A stretch of 64,000 nucleotides of DNA from Flavobacterium cyclinae (GCF_021172145.1 NZ_CP089095.1:1178001-1242000); one strand, 5' to 3'. Shown: positions 15,188 through 23,594, counted from the first letter of the stretch. Notes: generated by a model from the letters alone, not told the origin. Numbers and translations: made by a program.

Positions 15188-16390
15188 TTATAAAACACCT
15201 AATTCAACCATACATTGTCTCATCATTTGATAGGTTCTTTCTATATCGTTATCCAAACCAATTGAAAAACGAATTAACCCATCGGTTAAGCCCATTTCTG
15301 CTTGTTCTTCTAATGGAATTTCAGATGAAGTTGAAGTCCCAGGTGCACTGAATAACGTTTTGTAGAATCCTAAACTTACCGCTAAGTAGCCTAAGTTTCT
15401 TTCTTGCATTAATTCCATCAACGCATTGGCTTTATCTAAACTTCCAACATCAATCGTCATCATTCCACCAAAACCGTACTCTTGATTAATCATGGTTTTG
15501 TAAATTTCATGACTTGGGTGACTTGCTAAACCTGGGTAAACCGTTTTAATTCCGTCAGCTTCAAATTTATTAGCCAAATACATTGCGTTGTGGCTGTGTT
15601 GTTTCATTCTGATGTGTAATGTTCTTAAGTTTTTCATTACAGAAGCCGAACGCAAACTGTCCATTGTTGGACCTAAAAGCATACTTGCTCCGTCGTTTAC
15701 ATTTTTCAAGCTGTTAATGAATTCTTGAGAAGCACAAACCACACCACCAACTGTATCGCTACTTCCATTGATGTATTTTGTTAACGAGTGAATCACGATA
15801 TCAGCTCCTAATTTCGCTGGAGCAACAGATAAAGGTGAAAACGTATTATCCACTACTAATTTGATATTGTGTTTTTTTGCGATTTTTGCTAATGAAGCAA
15901 TATCAGCAACTTCTAATAAAGGATTACTAACAGTTTCGCAATAAATAACTTTTGTATTTGGAGTAATAGCTGCTTCAACTACGTCTAATTTGGTGATGTC
16001 AACAAAAGTAGTTTTGATACCCATTCTTGGAACGAAATTTTTCAAGAAAGCATACGTTCCTCCGTAAATAGTTCTACTTGAAACGATATGATCTCCGTTT
16101 CCACACAATTGTAAAAGAGTAGGAGTGATAGCGCCCATTCCAGAAGCAGCTACGTTTGCCGATTCTGTACCTTCCATTGCTGCCAAAGCTTTGTCAAGGT
16201 ATAAATTACTTGGTGATGAATGACGAGAGTATAAGTAACAACCTTCAGCATTCCCTTCAAAGGTGTCAAACATGGTTTTTGCTGAAAGAAAGGTATACGT
16301 TGAACTGTCTGATATCGATGGGTTTACTCCACCAAATTCTCCAAAATATTGTAAGTCTTGGATGCGATCCGCAGGATTGAATTTTTCCAT
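15188..16390 (-). CDS. Methionine gamma-lyase/cystathionine gamma-synthase-type PLP enzyme
   Basis: A 400-residue PLP enzyme of the Cys/Met metabolism family. The landmarks are YLYSRHSSPSN, MEGTESANVAASGMGAI, the PLP phosphate and ring contacts in YCETVSNPLLEVAD and DNTFSPL, and the Schiff-base Lys in SLTKYINGSSD. The chemistry could be methionine gamma-lyase (methanethiol, ammonia, 2-oxobutyrate) or a trans-sulfuration step; the sequence alone does not decide. It is divergent from an Lrp/AsnC regulator, a pairing that favours amino-acid-responsive catabolism. A near-consensus promoter (ATTG-N20-TAATTTTG) lies at 16421-16452. Confidence 0.92.
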   Translation of the reverse strand: MEKFNPADRIQDLQYFGEFGGVNPSISDSSTYTFLSAKTMFDTFEGNAEGCYLYSRHSSPSNLYLDKALAAMEGTESANVAASGMGAITPTLLQLCGNGDHIVSSRTIYGGTYAFLKNFVPRMGIKTTFVDITKLDVVEAAITPNTKVIYCETVSNPLLEVADIASLAKIAKKHNIKLVVDNTFSPLSVAPAKLGADIVIHSLTKYINGSSDTVGGVVCASQEFINSLKNVNDGASMLLGPTMDSLRSASVMKNLRTLHIRMKQHSHNAMYLANKFEADGIKTVYPGLASHPSHEIYKTMINQEYGFGGMMTIDVGSLDKANALMELMQERNLGYLAVSLGFYKTLFSAPGTSTSSEIPLEEQAEMGLTDGLIRFSIGLDNDIERTYQMMRQCMVELGVL

Positions 16391-16420
16391 AAATTTTTAG
16401 TTTGGTTGTTTATTTGAAAT

Positions 16421-16452
16421 CAAAATTAGGAATATGTAATATTTTTTTCAAT
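16421..16452 (-). promoter_or_regulatory. Promoter of the methionine gamma-lyase-like gene
   Basis: On the minus strand ATTG (16452-16449), 20 bases, then TAATTTTG (16428-16421), about 30 bases before the start codon. The region to 16531 is shared with the divergent lrp promoter and could hold Lrp sites. Confidence 0.65.
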
Positions 16453-16531
16453 ACTAGTAAATAAAAATAGAAATTTATTCTATTTTATATTAAAGTTGTA
16501 GTTTTTATTTCTGTTATTTGTGTGAAATAGT

Positions 16532-16539
16532 TACATTTG
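16532..16539 (+). promoter_or_regulatory. lrp -7 element
   Basis: TACATTTG, followed by 32 bases to the chosen ATG. It lies inside the upstream extension of the ORF, so transcription would start after the earlier GTG at 16518. This decides for the ATG at 16572. Confidence 0.6.
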
Positions 16540-16571
16540 CCGACAACAAAAAACTAACAACACAACAACTA

Positions 16572-17027
16572 ATGGACGCAATCGACAAAAAACTTTTAGG
16601 TTTTCTACAAGAAGACACTAAAAAGACAACTAAGGAACTTTCCTTATTACTCAATCTCTCCGTTACTGCAGTTTACGAACGAATAAAAAAATTAGAAAGA
16701 GAAGGAGTGATTACCAAATATGTAGCACTTTTAGACCGAGTTAAATTAGACAAATCTTTTGTGGTTTTTTGCCACATTAAGTTAAACCAACACACTAAAG
16801 ACTATATTACGACATTTGAAAACGAAGTGGTAAAATTAACCGAAGTTTCGGAATGTTATCACGTAAGTGGCGATTATGACTATATCTTAAAAGTAAATGT
16901 TAGAGATATGGAAGAATATCGTGAGTTTATGGTTACAAAGCTTACAGGGTTACAGCATATTGGAAGCACGCATAGTTCTTTTATGATTGGAGAGGTAAAA
17001 TTTACCACTGCTTTTACTTTAAATTAA
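16572..17027 (+). CDS. Lrp/AsnC-family transcriptional regulator
   Basis: A 151-residue regulator. Residues 1-60 form the winged helix of the AsnC family (MDAIDKKLLGFLQEDTKKTT, then LSVTAVYERIKKLEREGVI). Residues 70-150 are the ligand-binding RAM domain, with the typical VSGDYDYILKV segment. It is divergent from the methionine gamma-lyase-like gene, with 181 bases between the start codons, and is therefore the likely local regulator, responding to an amino acid. The longer ORF start (GTG at 16518) is rejected because of the promoter element inside it. Confidence 0.95.
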   Translation: MDAIDKKLLGFLQEDTKKTTKELSLLLNLSVTAVYERIKKLEREGVITKYVALLDRVKLDKSFVVFCHIKLNQHTKDYITTFENEVVKLTEVSECYHVSGDYDYILKVNVRDMEEYREFMVTKLTGLQHIGSTHSSFMIGEVKFTTAFTLN

Positions 17028-17124
17028 GCTATAATAATTTACCAAAAAAGTAACAAAGAATTAATTCAAAAAGCGTTACTTTTGTATCCGAATTTAAGTC
17101 AAACAACAAACTTTATATACAATC

Positions 17125-18528
17125 ATGAGTCAATTTGATGTAACCGTTATTGGTTCTGGCCCTGGAGGATATGTTGCGGCTATCCGTTGTGCCCAATTAG
17201 GTTTTAAAACAGCTATTATTGAAAAATATTCAACTCTTGGAGGAACGTGTTTAAATGTAGGATGTATTCCATCGAAAGCATTATTAGCATCTTCTCATCA
17301 TTATGAAGAGTTACAACACTTTGCAGACCACGGAATTGAAGTTTCAGGTGATGTTAAAGTGAATTTAGAAAAAATGATTGCTCGTAAACAAGCAGTTGTA
17401 GATCAAACTTCGGGTGGTGTAAAATTCTTAATGGATAAAAACAATATTACCGTTTTTAATGGAGTTGGTTCGTTTGAAAGCGCTACTTCTGTAAAAGTAA
17501 CGAAAGCTGATGGTTCTTCAGAAATTATCGAATCTAAAAATATTATTATTGCTACAGGTTCTAAACCATCAAGTTTACCATTTATCAAATTAGATAAAGA
17601 AAGAATCATCACTTCTACTGAAGCTTTGAAACTGAAAGAAGTTCCAAAACACTTAGTAATTATTGGTGGTGGTGTTATCGGTATCGAATTAGGTCAAGTA
17701 TATTTACGTTTAGGAGCGCAAGTTTCTGTAGTTGAATTCATGGACAGAATCATCCCAGGAATGGATGGGGCGCTGTCAAAAGAATTGACTAAAGTATTGA
17801 AAAAACAAGGAATGAAATTCTACACGTCTCACAAAGTGCAATCAGTAGAAAGAGCTGGAGATGTTGTAACGGTAAAAGCAGAAAATGCTAAAGGCGAAAT
17901 CATCACATTAGAAGGTGATTATTCATTAGTTTCTGTAGGTCGTCGTCCTTATACAGATGGATTAAACGCAGAAAAAGCAGGCGTAAAAGTTACCGAAAGA
18001 GGTCAAATCGAAGTAAACGATCATTTACAAACCTCGGCTGCTAACATTTATGCAATTGGTGACGTAGTTCGTGGAGCGATGTTAGCGCACAAAGCGGAAG
18101 AAGAAGGAGTTATGGTAGCTGAAATTTTAGCAGGACAAAAACCACATATCGATTATAATTTGATTCCAGGTGTAGTGTACACTTGGCCAGAAGTTGCCGC
18201 TGTTGGTAAAACAGAAGAGCAATTAAAAGCAGAAGGTGTAGCTTATAAAGCAGGAAGTTTCCCATTCAAAGCATTAGGAAGAGCTAGAGCAGGAGGAGAC
18301 ACTGACGGTTTTGTAAAAATCTTAGCTGATGCTAAAACAGACGAAGTTTTAGGAGTTCATATGATTGGAGCAAGATGTGCTGATTTAATTGCAGAAGCAG
18401 TAACAGCTATGGAATTTAGAGCAAGCGCAGAAGATATTTCAAGAATGTCTCACGCACACCCAACATTTGCAGAAGCTATCAAAGAAGCAGCATTAGCAGC
18501 AACAGATAACAGAGCATTACACGTGTAA
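17125..18528 (+). CDS. lpdA: Dihydrolipoyl dehydrogenase (E3)
   Basis: A 467-residue FAD-dependent disulfide oxidoreductase. It starts with the FAD fold GSGPGGYVAAI, followed by the redox-active pair in GGTCLNVGCIPSK (Cys42 and Cys47). The NAD fold is IIGGGVIGIELGQVYLRLG, the second FAD contact is IYAIGDVV, and the C-terminal interface has the catalytic His-Glu of HAHPTFAEA. It reoxidises lipoamide in the pyruvate and 2-oxoglutarate dehydrogenase complexes. It is monocistronic, with TACTTTTG at 17077-17084 as possible -7 element and a strong terminator. Confidence 0.97.
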   Translation: MSQFDVTVIGSGPGGYVAAIRCAQLGFKTAIIEKYSTLGGTCLNVGCIPSKALLASSHHYEELQHFADHGIEVSGDVKVNLEKMIARKQAVVDQTSGGVKFLMDKNNITVFNGVGSFESATSVKVTKADGSSEIIESKNIIIATGSKPSSLPFIKLDKERIITSTEALKLKEVPKHLVIIGGGVIGIELGQVYLRLGAQVSVVEFMDRIIPGMDGALSKELTKVLKKQGMKFYTSHKVQSVERAGDVVTVKAENAKGEIITLEGDYSLVSVGRRPYTDGLNAEKAGVKVTERGQIEVNDHLQTSAANIYAIGDVVRGAMLAHKAEEEGVMVAEILAGQKPHIDYNLIPGVVYTWPEVAAVGKTEEQLKAEGVAYKAGSFPFKALGRARAGGDTDGFVKILADAKTDEVLGVHMIGARCADLIAEAVTAMEFRASAEDISRMSHAHPTFAEAIKEAALAATDNRALHV

Positions 18529-18550
18529 ATAGAAAAGTTATTATATCAAT

Positions 18551-18584
18551 AATCCCAAATTCAATTGAGTTTGGGATTTTTTTG
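18551..18584 (+). terminator. lpdA terminator
   Basis: AATCCCAAA pairs with TTTGGGATT and is followed by a T run; it begins 22 bases after the lpdA stop codon. Confidence 0.92.
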
Positions 18585-18640
18585 TTTTTATATTAAGGAT
18601 GGAAAGGAGTTAAAATTAGCTTTTTTTAGTTGGTTTTTAA

Positions 18641-18775
18641 CATTTTGCGGCGCTTGGCGAGGTTGCGACTTCGGAACCGATTATTTTCTGTTAAAGATTA
18701 AATTTCTTGCGAAATACAAACGTGAATTTACCACAAAATTCGCAATCTTGCCAAACGCCTGTTGGCAGTAGTACT
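18641..18775. repeat. Large imperfect hairpin and 15-bp inverted repeat at the cassette edge (attC-like)
   Basis: A 19-base arm, GGCGCTTGGCGAGGTTGCG (18649-18667), pairs with CGCAATCTTGCCAAACGCC (18741-18759) with only three non-Watson-Crick positions, enclosing about 73 bases. Directly next to the right arm is GTTGGCAGTAGTACT (18761-18775). This is repeated in inverted orientation with one mismatch at 20673-20687, beyond the ATPase gene. The right inverted repeat ends three bases from the stop codon of the neighbouring gene. The geometry recalls folded integron attC sites, but the canonical core motif is absent. Confidence 0.75.
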
Positions 18776-18778
18776 TTT

Positions 18779-19501
18779 TTATTCTATACGTTTTTTTATT
18801 TCTTCGTTACCATAATAATCATGAAGAAATACAGGAAATGCACTTAAAACCCCTACGGTTTTATCTAAATTAATATATTTGGTTAATTGATTATCAAAAA
18901 TGATTATTTGTTCAATAATATCATTTGGAAAGATATATGAATTGTGTACAATTTTATTCATTTTTTTAAGATGAGCTTTGATTAATTCTGACCAATTATC
19001 TATATCATAGTTGATAATATGTTTTAAGCTTTCTAAACCTTTCTGTCTAACGATTCTTTTATAATCAATATTTTCTTTACAAGGAACTTTTAATTCTTCA
19101 AATGCATCAAAGTCTTCAATATGTTTAAATGCTTCGACCATTGGGTAACTAATATAAAGTTTACCTTTTTCAGTTTCTTCATTAAAGAATTCTAATAATT
19201 TTTTTATTTTTTCATCACTGGCATTTGTTGCGTGACCATCATAATCGAAAAACATATAAATTTGTGCAAAATCAGACCTTTTAAAATCCTTTAGTTTTTC
19301 TTTATTGATTTCTATTTCCTTAAGTAAGTTAAATGTATCTAAATCTTCATCTTCTGAGATTTCAGAATAAATTTTATAAATAGTCGTACAATATACACAA
19401 GTAATTACAGTGTTTTCATTTACAAAGAATTGAGTTAAATTGTCTGTAATTAATTTCTCTAGTTTAGGGCCTTCAAAAATAAATAATACTTTACTCGACA
19501 T
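18779..19501 (-). CDS. TOPRIM/RloB-like protein, probable effector nuclease of an ATPase-coupled defence pair
   Basis: A 240-residue protein. The TOPRIM-like signature is visible: a beta strand ending in Glu10 (VLFIFEG) and, later, the DxD motif IYMFFDYDGH (Asp86 and Asp88). ISYPMVEAFKHI near residue 117 matches the position of the conserved Glu region in RloB/DUF4435-type proteins. These folds cut or nick nucleic acid when released or activated by a partner ATPase, as in RloAB and PARIS (AriAB). It overlaps the upstream ATPase gene by 11 bases, so the two are co-translated. The family fit is by motif order only; it may be a new branch. Confidence 0.75.
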   Translation of the reverse strand: MSSKVLFIFEGPKLEKLITDNLTQFFVNENTVITCVYCTTIYKIYSEISEDEDLDTFNLLKEIEINKEKLKDFKRSDFAQIYMFFDYDGHATNASDEKIKKLLEFFNEETEKGKLYISYPMVEAFKHIEDFDAFEELKVPCKENIDYKRIVRQKGLESLKHIINYDIDNWSELIKAHLKKMNKIVHNSYIFPNDIIEQIIIFDNQLTKYINLDKTVGVLSAFPVFLHDYYGNEEIKKRIE

Positions 19502-20606
19502 CGAATGAACCTGATTTATACATTTTTTCGATATTATGTGCTTCTCTCAACTCTTTTTGTGTACTTTTTGACAAAGAGCGTATTTGTTTTTTTGTCATTT
19601 CAAAGTAACAATCTGGCCTTAAAAGATCATTAGTCATTATTGAAGTATTGTGGGTTGTAAGAATAAATTGTACACCTGTTTCTTTTAATTTTTCAACTAT
19701 CAAAGCAGATAAAGAATGATGATAAAATGCATCAAATTCGTCTATAAAAACAAATGAAACCGTTCCGTTTTCTTTTATACTTTGATACCAAAAGTAAAAT
19801 AAAGCAAGTGCAATCGTTCCTGTTGATGCCGCTTCGGCGAAAGGAAGTTGTTTTCCATTGAAATTAAAAACAATTGAATTTTTGCCTAATTCTTCAATAA
19901 TAGATAATTGACATTTAATTCCAGCAGAATTTAAAAATAATTCAAAATCTTCAACATTTTTCTTTTTAATGATGTCTTCAAAAATATATTTTCCTCCAAT
20001 ATCGAAACCAAGAAACATTCTGTCATTCAATGAACGGAAATACAACATCTGCTCAATAAAATAAAAAAATGTAGTAAACGTATTATTTATATCATTGTGC
20101 TCAAGGTCAGTATTGTTTTTAATATACTTAAGAATTGATAACTCAGAATTCTCTAATTCTGTTTTTAAAGTTTCAGCGCCTTTTAATTTTATTAAAGCAC
20201 TTGATTTATTCATTCTGTCAAATAAGACAAGTTCTTCATCATCTATAGTGAAACGTTCAAAAGATATAGTTTTGTAGTCAGTTTTCTTATATTCGTATTT
20301 AACAATTTTTGAATTTATTAAAAATTCATAATAGAAAGTTGCTACATTAGATTTACAATAAGCGTTTAAATAATTTTTATAAACAGACTCATTTCTTTGT
20401 TTGTCAGTTAAATGCTCAATGATATCAAAAATTGCAAGAGCTAAATTTGATTTACCAGCACCGTTATGACCGTAAATAATGGCATTGTTGACTATTCCAT
20501 TTTTGATAGAACTTTTATTAAATTCATAACCATTAACATTTGTCAAATCTATTTCAAAATCTTTTTCAAAACTTTTAAAGTTTGAAACTTTAAATTTTCT
20601 AAGCAT
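19491..20606 (-). CDS. AAA (AAA_15/AAA_21, RloA-like) ATPase of a two-gene defence cassette
   Basis: A 371-residue ABC-type ATPase of the kind found in RloA, AriA and OLD-like systems. It begins with LRKFKVSNFKSFE. Walker A is GHNGAGKS (46-53), the signature-like segment EAASTGTIALALF is near residue 265, Walker B is FVFIDEFDAFYHH (Asp289, Glu290), and the switch His is in LTTHNTS (His319). It probably senses a phage product or controls the TOPRIM partner encoded downstream with an 11-base overlap. A TATCTTTG promoter element (20624-20631, minus strand) gives a very short leader. The pair is bounded by 15-bp inverted repeats. Confidence 0.85.
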   Translation of the reverse strand: MLRKFKVSNFKSFEKDFEIDLTNVNGYEFNKSSIKNGIVNNAIIYGHNGAGKSNLALAIFDIIEHLTDKQRNESVYKNYLNAYCKSNVATFYYEFLINSKIVKYEYKKTDYKTISFERFTIDDEELVLFDRMNKSSALIKLKGAETLKTELENSELSILKYIKNNTDLEHNDINNTFTTFFYFIEQMLYFRSLNDRMFLGFDIGGKYIFEDIIKKKNVEDFELFLNSAGIKCQLSIIEELGKNSIVFNFNGKQLPFAEAASTGTIALALFYFWYQSIKENGTVSFVFIDEFDAFYHHSLSALIVEKLKETGVQFILTTHNTSIMTNDLLRPDCYFEMTKKQIRSLSKSTQKELREAHNIEKMYKSGSFDVE

Positions 20607-20623
20607 TTCTATAACATTTTTGC

Positions 20624-20663
20624 CAAAGATAATGAAAAAAGTAATGCCGTAAAAAAATTACGG
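20624..20663 (-). promoter_or_regulatory. Cassette promoter overlapped by a hairpin
   Basis: TATCTTTG on the minus strand (20631-20624) is the -7 box; the -33 region falls inside CCGTAA-N5-TTACGG (20647-20663). Such a dyad on the promoter could be an operator for autoregulation. Position only; no regulator is identified. Confidence 0.5.
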
Positions 20664-20672
20664 TAGTTTTTT

Positions 20673-20687
20673 AGTATTACTGCCAAC
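20673..20687. repeat. Left-hand copy of the cassette inverted repeat
   Basis: AGTATTACTGCCAAC is the reverse complement of 18761-18775 with one mismatch. The pair encloses exactly the ATPase and TOPRIM genes plus their promoter (1.93 kb in all). It is followed by TTGCTTATACGTATGAC, which holds the palindrome ATACGTAT. Confidence 0.8.
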
Positions 20688-20772
20688 TTGCTTATACGTA
20701 TGACAAAATTTACTTAGCAACCCAATTTTGGGTATATATGTTAGATAAAATTCAGTTAAATAATTTTAAATG

Positions 20773-21150
20773 TTACGGCTTTACAATTTCTTTAAAACCA
20801 TCCCAATTAGCATAAATTAAAAACACATTAGCAAATAAGATGGCTGCTGCCATTGGAATATCACTACCTGTTACCACTACATGAATTAGAAAAATATTGA
20901 TGCTTATGGGTAACAAAATGATAGTTCCTAGTCGTACAAATTTACCGCTTACTAACATTAATCCTGCTACTAATTCAATAGCTTTTGCTACAGGAAAAAT
21001 GTATTTTGAAGCCATAAATCCAGCCATTAAAGTAGCCAAATCTCCAGTTGGTTCAGGTTGTTCTCCCATAAGGTTGAAAAAATAAGAAATAGAAGCAAAA
21101 AGCATCATAGCTCCTAAAAGTACACGAACAATAATAGTTGCAATTTTCAT
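20773..21150 (-). CDS. DoxX-family membrane protein
   Basis: A 125-residue inner-membrane protein with four predicted membrane helices: residues of about 5-25, 45-68, 73-92 and 98-118. IVRVLLGAMMLFASISYFF and the AIELVAGLMLVSGKFVRLG segment match the DoxX fold. Members of this family are linked to respiratory or redox functions, but the specific role is not known. It is the first gene on the far side of the ATPase cassette and is separately transcribed. Confidence 0.88.
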   Translation of the reverse strand: MKIATIIVRVLLGAMMLFASISYFFNLMGEQPEPTGDLATLMAGFMASKYIFPVAKAIELVAGLMLVSGKFVRLGTIILLPISINIFLIHVVVTGSDIPMAAAILFANVFLIYANWDGFKEIVKP

Positions 21151-21205
21151 AATTGAAGTAGTTTTTTGGTTAGTTATTTCAAAGATAGTAAATTATGTAT
21201 ATAAA

Positions 21206-21229
21206 AAACCACCAGTTTCCCGATGGTTT
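21206..21229 (-). terminator. Terminator of the DUF4349 gene
   Basis: On the minus strand AAACCATCGG-GAAA-CTGGTGGTTT forms a 10-bp stem with two wobble pairs and a GNRA-type loop, followed by T5. It lies five bases after the stop codon. Confidence 0.88.
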
Positions 21230-21234
21230 ATTTC

Positions 21235-22128
21235 TTACTTTTTCAAAAACTTCTTATATCCCAAAAATCCTAAAAGCCCAATCAAAGCAAATGGCCAAAG
21301 CACTACAACAAATGCTATAATGTGTTCTAACATAAACCAACCCGTTTTTACACTGTCCCAAATTTGTAAGCCAATATTTGGTCGGTAAGCGTTGATGCTT
21401 TTTTCATTAGCTACCATTTCTTGTTTGATGCTTTCGTCTTGGTAAATGTTTAAAGTCAATGTACTAAAATTCACTTGATCTTGAAGTGATAAATTCTGCA
21501 TTTTTGAAGCGTCATTTTGTTCTTTTTTAGCATCTAACGTTTCTTCTGCTTTTACCACTTGATTGAGTTTCTTTCCCTTCGAATCAATAGCATTTTCCAA
21601 TCGTTTTTCTGAAGAATTACTTCTTTTTTGCGCTAATTCATTAGATAACATTTGTAACGAAACATCATCCGCTTTAATGATGCGATAATCCAAAAAATGA
21701 ATTTGTTTCGCAATGGTTTTAATCACCGTATCCATTTTGGTATTCGGAACACGAATCGTAATGTTGTTATCTACTTTGTATTTTGTAGTCACTAAAGTAC
21801 TATCCTGACTCACTTTGGTTTTATCTACACTGTAAATGTTACTTTCTAATTTTGTAAAAGTTACAAATCCACCAAATTTCGTAGTTGCATCTTCAATCGC
21901 ATAAGTCGATTTGACGACATTCTTGACTTTGAATTTTACATCGGCTGTTCGAACAAATTTCCGATTGCTGTTTTTGTTTTCAACGGCGGCAGAAGAAGAC
22001 ATTGCATTTATACTATCAATAGCAACTTCTTCCATATAGGTTGCGTTTTCTTTTGAAGCCGATTCTTTACAAGATAAGACTAAGCCAAATGCAAGCAAAG
22101 TCAAAACGATTTTGGTGTTTTTGTTCAT
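21235..22128 (-). CDS. DUF4349 lipoprotein
   Basis: A 297-residue membrane-anchored protein. The signal MNKNTKIVLTLLAFGLVLSC ends in a lipobox Cys at 20. FVRTADVKFKVKNVVKSTY and ITIRVPNTKMDTVIKTIA are typical DUF4349 segments. A coiled-coil of about 70 residues (about 150-225) follows, and then one C-terminal membrane helix (AFVVVLWPFALIGLLGFLGY) with a basic end. The lipid at one end and the membrane helix at the other suggest a periplasm-facing stalk. The function of the family is unknown. Confidence 0.9.
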   Translation of the reverse strand: MNKNTKIVLTLLAFGLVLSCKESASKENATYMEEVAIDSINAMSSSAAVENKNSNRKFVRTADVKFKVKNVVKSTYAIEDATTKFGGFVTFTKLESNIYSVDKTKVSQDSTLVTTKYKVDNNITIRVPNTKMDTVIKTIAKQIHFLDYRIIKADDVSLQMLSNELAQKRSNSSEKRLENAIDSKGKKLNQVVKAEETLDAKKEQNDASKMQNLSLQDQVNFSTLTLNIYQDESIKQEMVANEKSINAYRPNIGLQIWDSVKTGWFMLEHIIAFVVVLWPFALIGLLGFLGYKKFLKK

Positions 22129-22310
22129 AAAAATTCATTTTTAAAGTTATTGATTAATTGTTTTTAATACGTGTAGTTTTAGCATCAATAGAAATGAATT
22201 TAAATGTTTAGTTAATCATCCAAGAATAAAAACCGTGCCAAATTTTAACAATCGCATTCATTTTTAGTAACTATTTTTTTATTGTACTTTTACGAAGTAA
22301 ATTTTCCAAT

Positions 22311-23594
22311 TTGAGAACAGTAATTACAAAAGATATTTCCCAGTTTTCCGACTTTAAAAACCAACTTTTGCATTGGGCCAACCAACACAGAGAAGTTGTG
22401 TTTTTAGATTCGAATGACTATCATCAAAAGTATTCGAGTTACGATGCTGTTTTGGCGGTGGATGCTTTCACTTCGATTAAAACCGATTACGATAATGCGT
22501 TTCAAGATTTGTATCAATACCAAAGTCAGGCTAAGGATTGGTTGTTTGGGTATTTGTCTTACGATTTAAAAAACGATACCGAAGATTTACAATCCAATAA
22601 TTTCGATGGATTAAATTTTCCTGATTTGTTTTTCTTTCAACCTAAAAAGTTGTTTTTGATTAAAGAAAATCAGGTTGAAATTCAATATTTACGAATGTGT
22701 GATGACGAAATAGAATTAGATTTTGAAGAAATCTTATCTATCGTACCCATTATCCATTACCCATCACCGATTTCCATAAAGCAACGCATCCCAAAAGAAA
22801 ACTACCTTTCCAAAGTTGCTAAAATGCTCGAACACATTCATCGTGGCGACATTTATGAAGCTAATTTTTGCATGGAATTCTATGCCGAAAATGCTAAAAT
22901 TGAGCCTTTGGAAATTTATCAAAAGTTGAATGCTATTTCTGAACCGCCATTTGCGGTGTATTTTAAAAATAATTTTCAGTATTTACTTTCCGCTTCACCT
23001 GAGCGTTATTTAAGAAAAGAAGGTTTAAAAGTAATTTCCCAACCTATAAAAGGAACCGCAAGAAGAAGCTTCGATGTAGAGCAAGACGAACAATTAAAAT
23101 CTGATTTAGCTCAAAACGAAAAAGAGCGTTCCGAAAATATCATGATTGTCGATTTAGTTCGCAACGATTTATCGCACACCGCTACAAAAGGAAGCGTTCA
23201 AGTGGAAGAATTGTGTCAGATTTACACGTTTAAGCAAGTCCACCAAATGATTTCCACGATAGTTTCCGAAGTAGAAAATACCACTTCTCCCATCGAAATT
23301 CTGAGAACTACTTTTCCAATGGGAAGTATGACGGGAGCACCAAAGATTTCAGCCATGCAAATCATTGAAGCATTAGAAGAAACCAAACGCGGATTATACA
23401 GCGGAGCAGTAGGTTATTTCACTCCAAATGGCGATTTCGATTTTAATGTGGTCATTCGAAGTATTTTATATAATGCACAAAATCAATATTTATCTTTTTC
23501 TGTTGGAAGTGCTATAACTTCTCAAGCCATTCCGGAAATGGAGTATGAAGAATGTTTGTTGAAAGCAAAAGCGATGTTTGAGGTTTTAAGCTAG
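22311..23594 (+). CDS. pabB: Aminodeoxychorismate synthase component I (PabB-like)
   Basis: A 427-residue chorismate-utilising enzyme. The C-terminal catalytic domain carries GDIYEANFCMEF, SASPERYL, QPIKGTARR, NEKERSENIMIVDLVRNDL and FPMGSMTGAPK, the usual motif series. It makes 4-amino-4-deoxychorismate for folate, with a glutaminase subunit. There is no ATG near the N-terminus: the start is the TTG at 22311, which aligns with where relatives begin (RTVITKDISQF). No in-frame ATG lies upstream within the short leader after a weak TACTTTTA promoter. Anthranilate synthase is less likely. Confidence 0.92.
   Translation: MRTVITKDISQFSDFKNQLLHWANQHREVVFLDSNDYHQKYSSYDAVLAVDAFTSIKTDYDNAFQDLYQYQSQAKDWLFGYLSYDLKNDTEDLQSNNFDGLNFPDLFFFQPKKLFLIKENQVEIQYLRMCDDEIELDFEEILSIVPIIHYPSPISIKQRIPKENYLSKVAKMLEHIHRGDIYEANFCMEFYAENAKIEPLEIYQKLNAISEPPFAVYFKNNFQYLLSASPERYLRKEGLKVISQPIKGTARRSFDVEQDEQLKSDLAQNEKERSENIMIVDLVRNDLSHTATKGSVQVEELCQIYTFKQVHQMISTIVSEVENTTSPIEILRTTFPMGSMTGAPKISAMQIIEALEETKRGLYSGAVGYFTPNGDFDFNVVIRSILYNAQNQYLSFSVGSAITSQAIPEMEYEECLLKAKAMFEVLS

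Noticed and set aside
16391..16571. SAM or other methionine-related riboswitch before the methionine gamma-lyase-like gene
   Set aside because: The leader after the promoter is about 30 bases and shows no conserved riboswitch core.
18565..18771. 68-residue ORF after lpdA
   Set aside because: It starts in the lpdA terminator and runs through the imperfect hairpin; no protein-like pattern or promoter.
19491..19501. Frameshifted single gene for the ATPase and TOPRIM proteins
   Set aside because: Both frames have their own start and stop and complete motif sets; an 11-base overlap is normal for co-translated pairs.
18641..20687. True integron attC sites at the cassette edges
   Set aside because: The core motifs GTTRRRY and RYYYAAC are not matched (GTTGGCA, TGCCAAC) and no integron integrase is in the window; only the geometry is similar.
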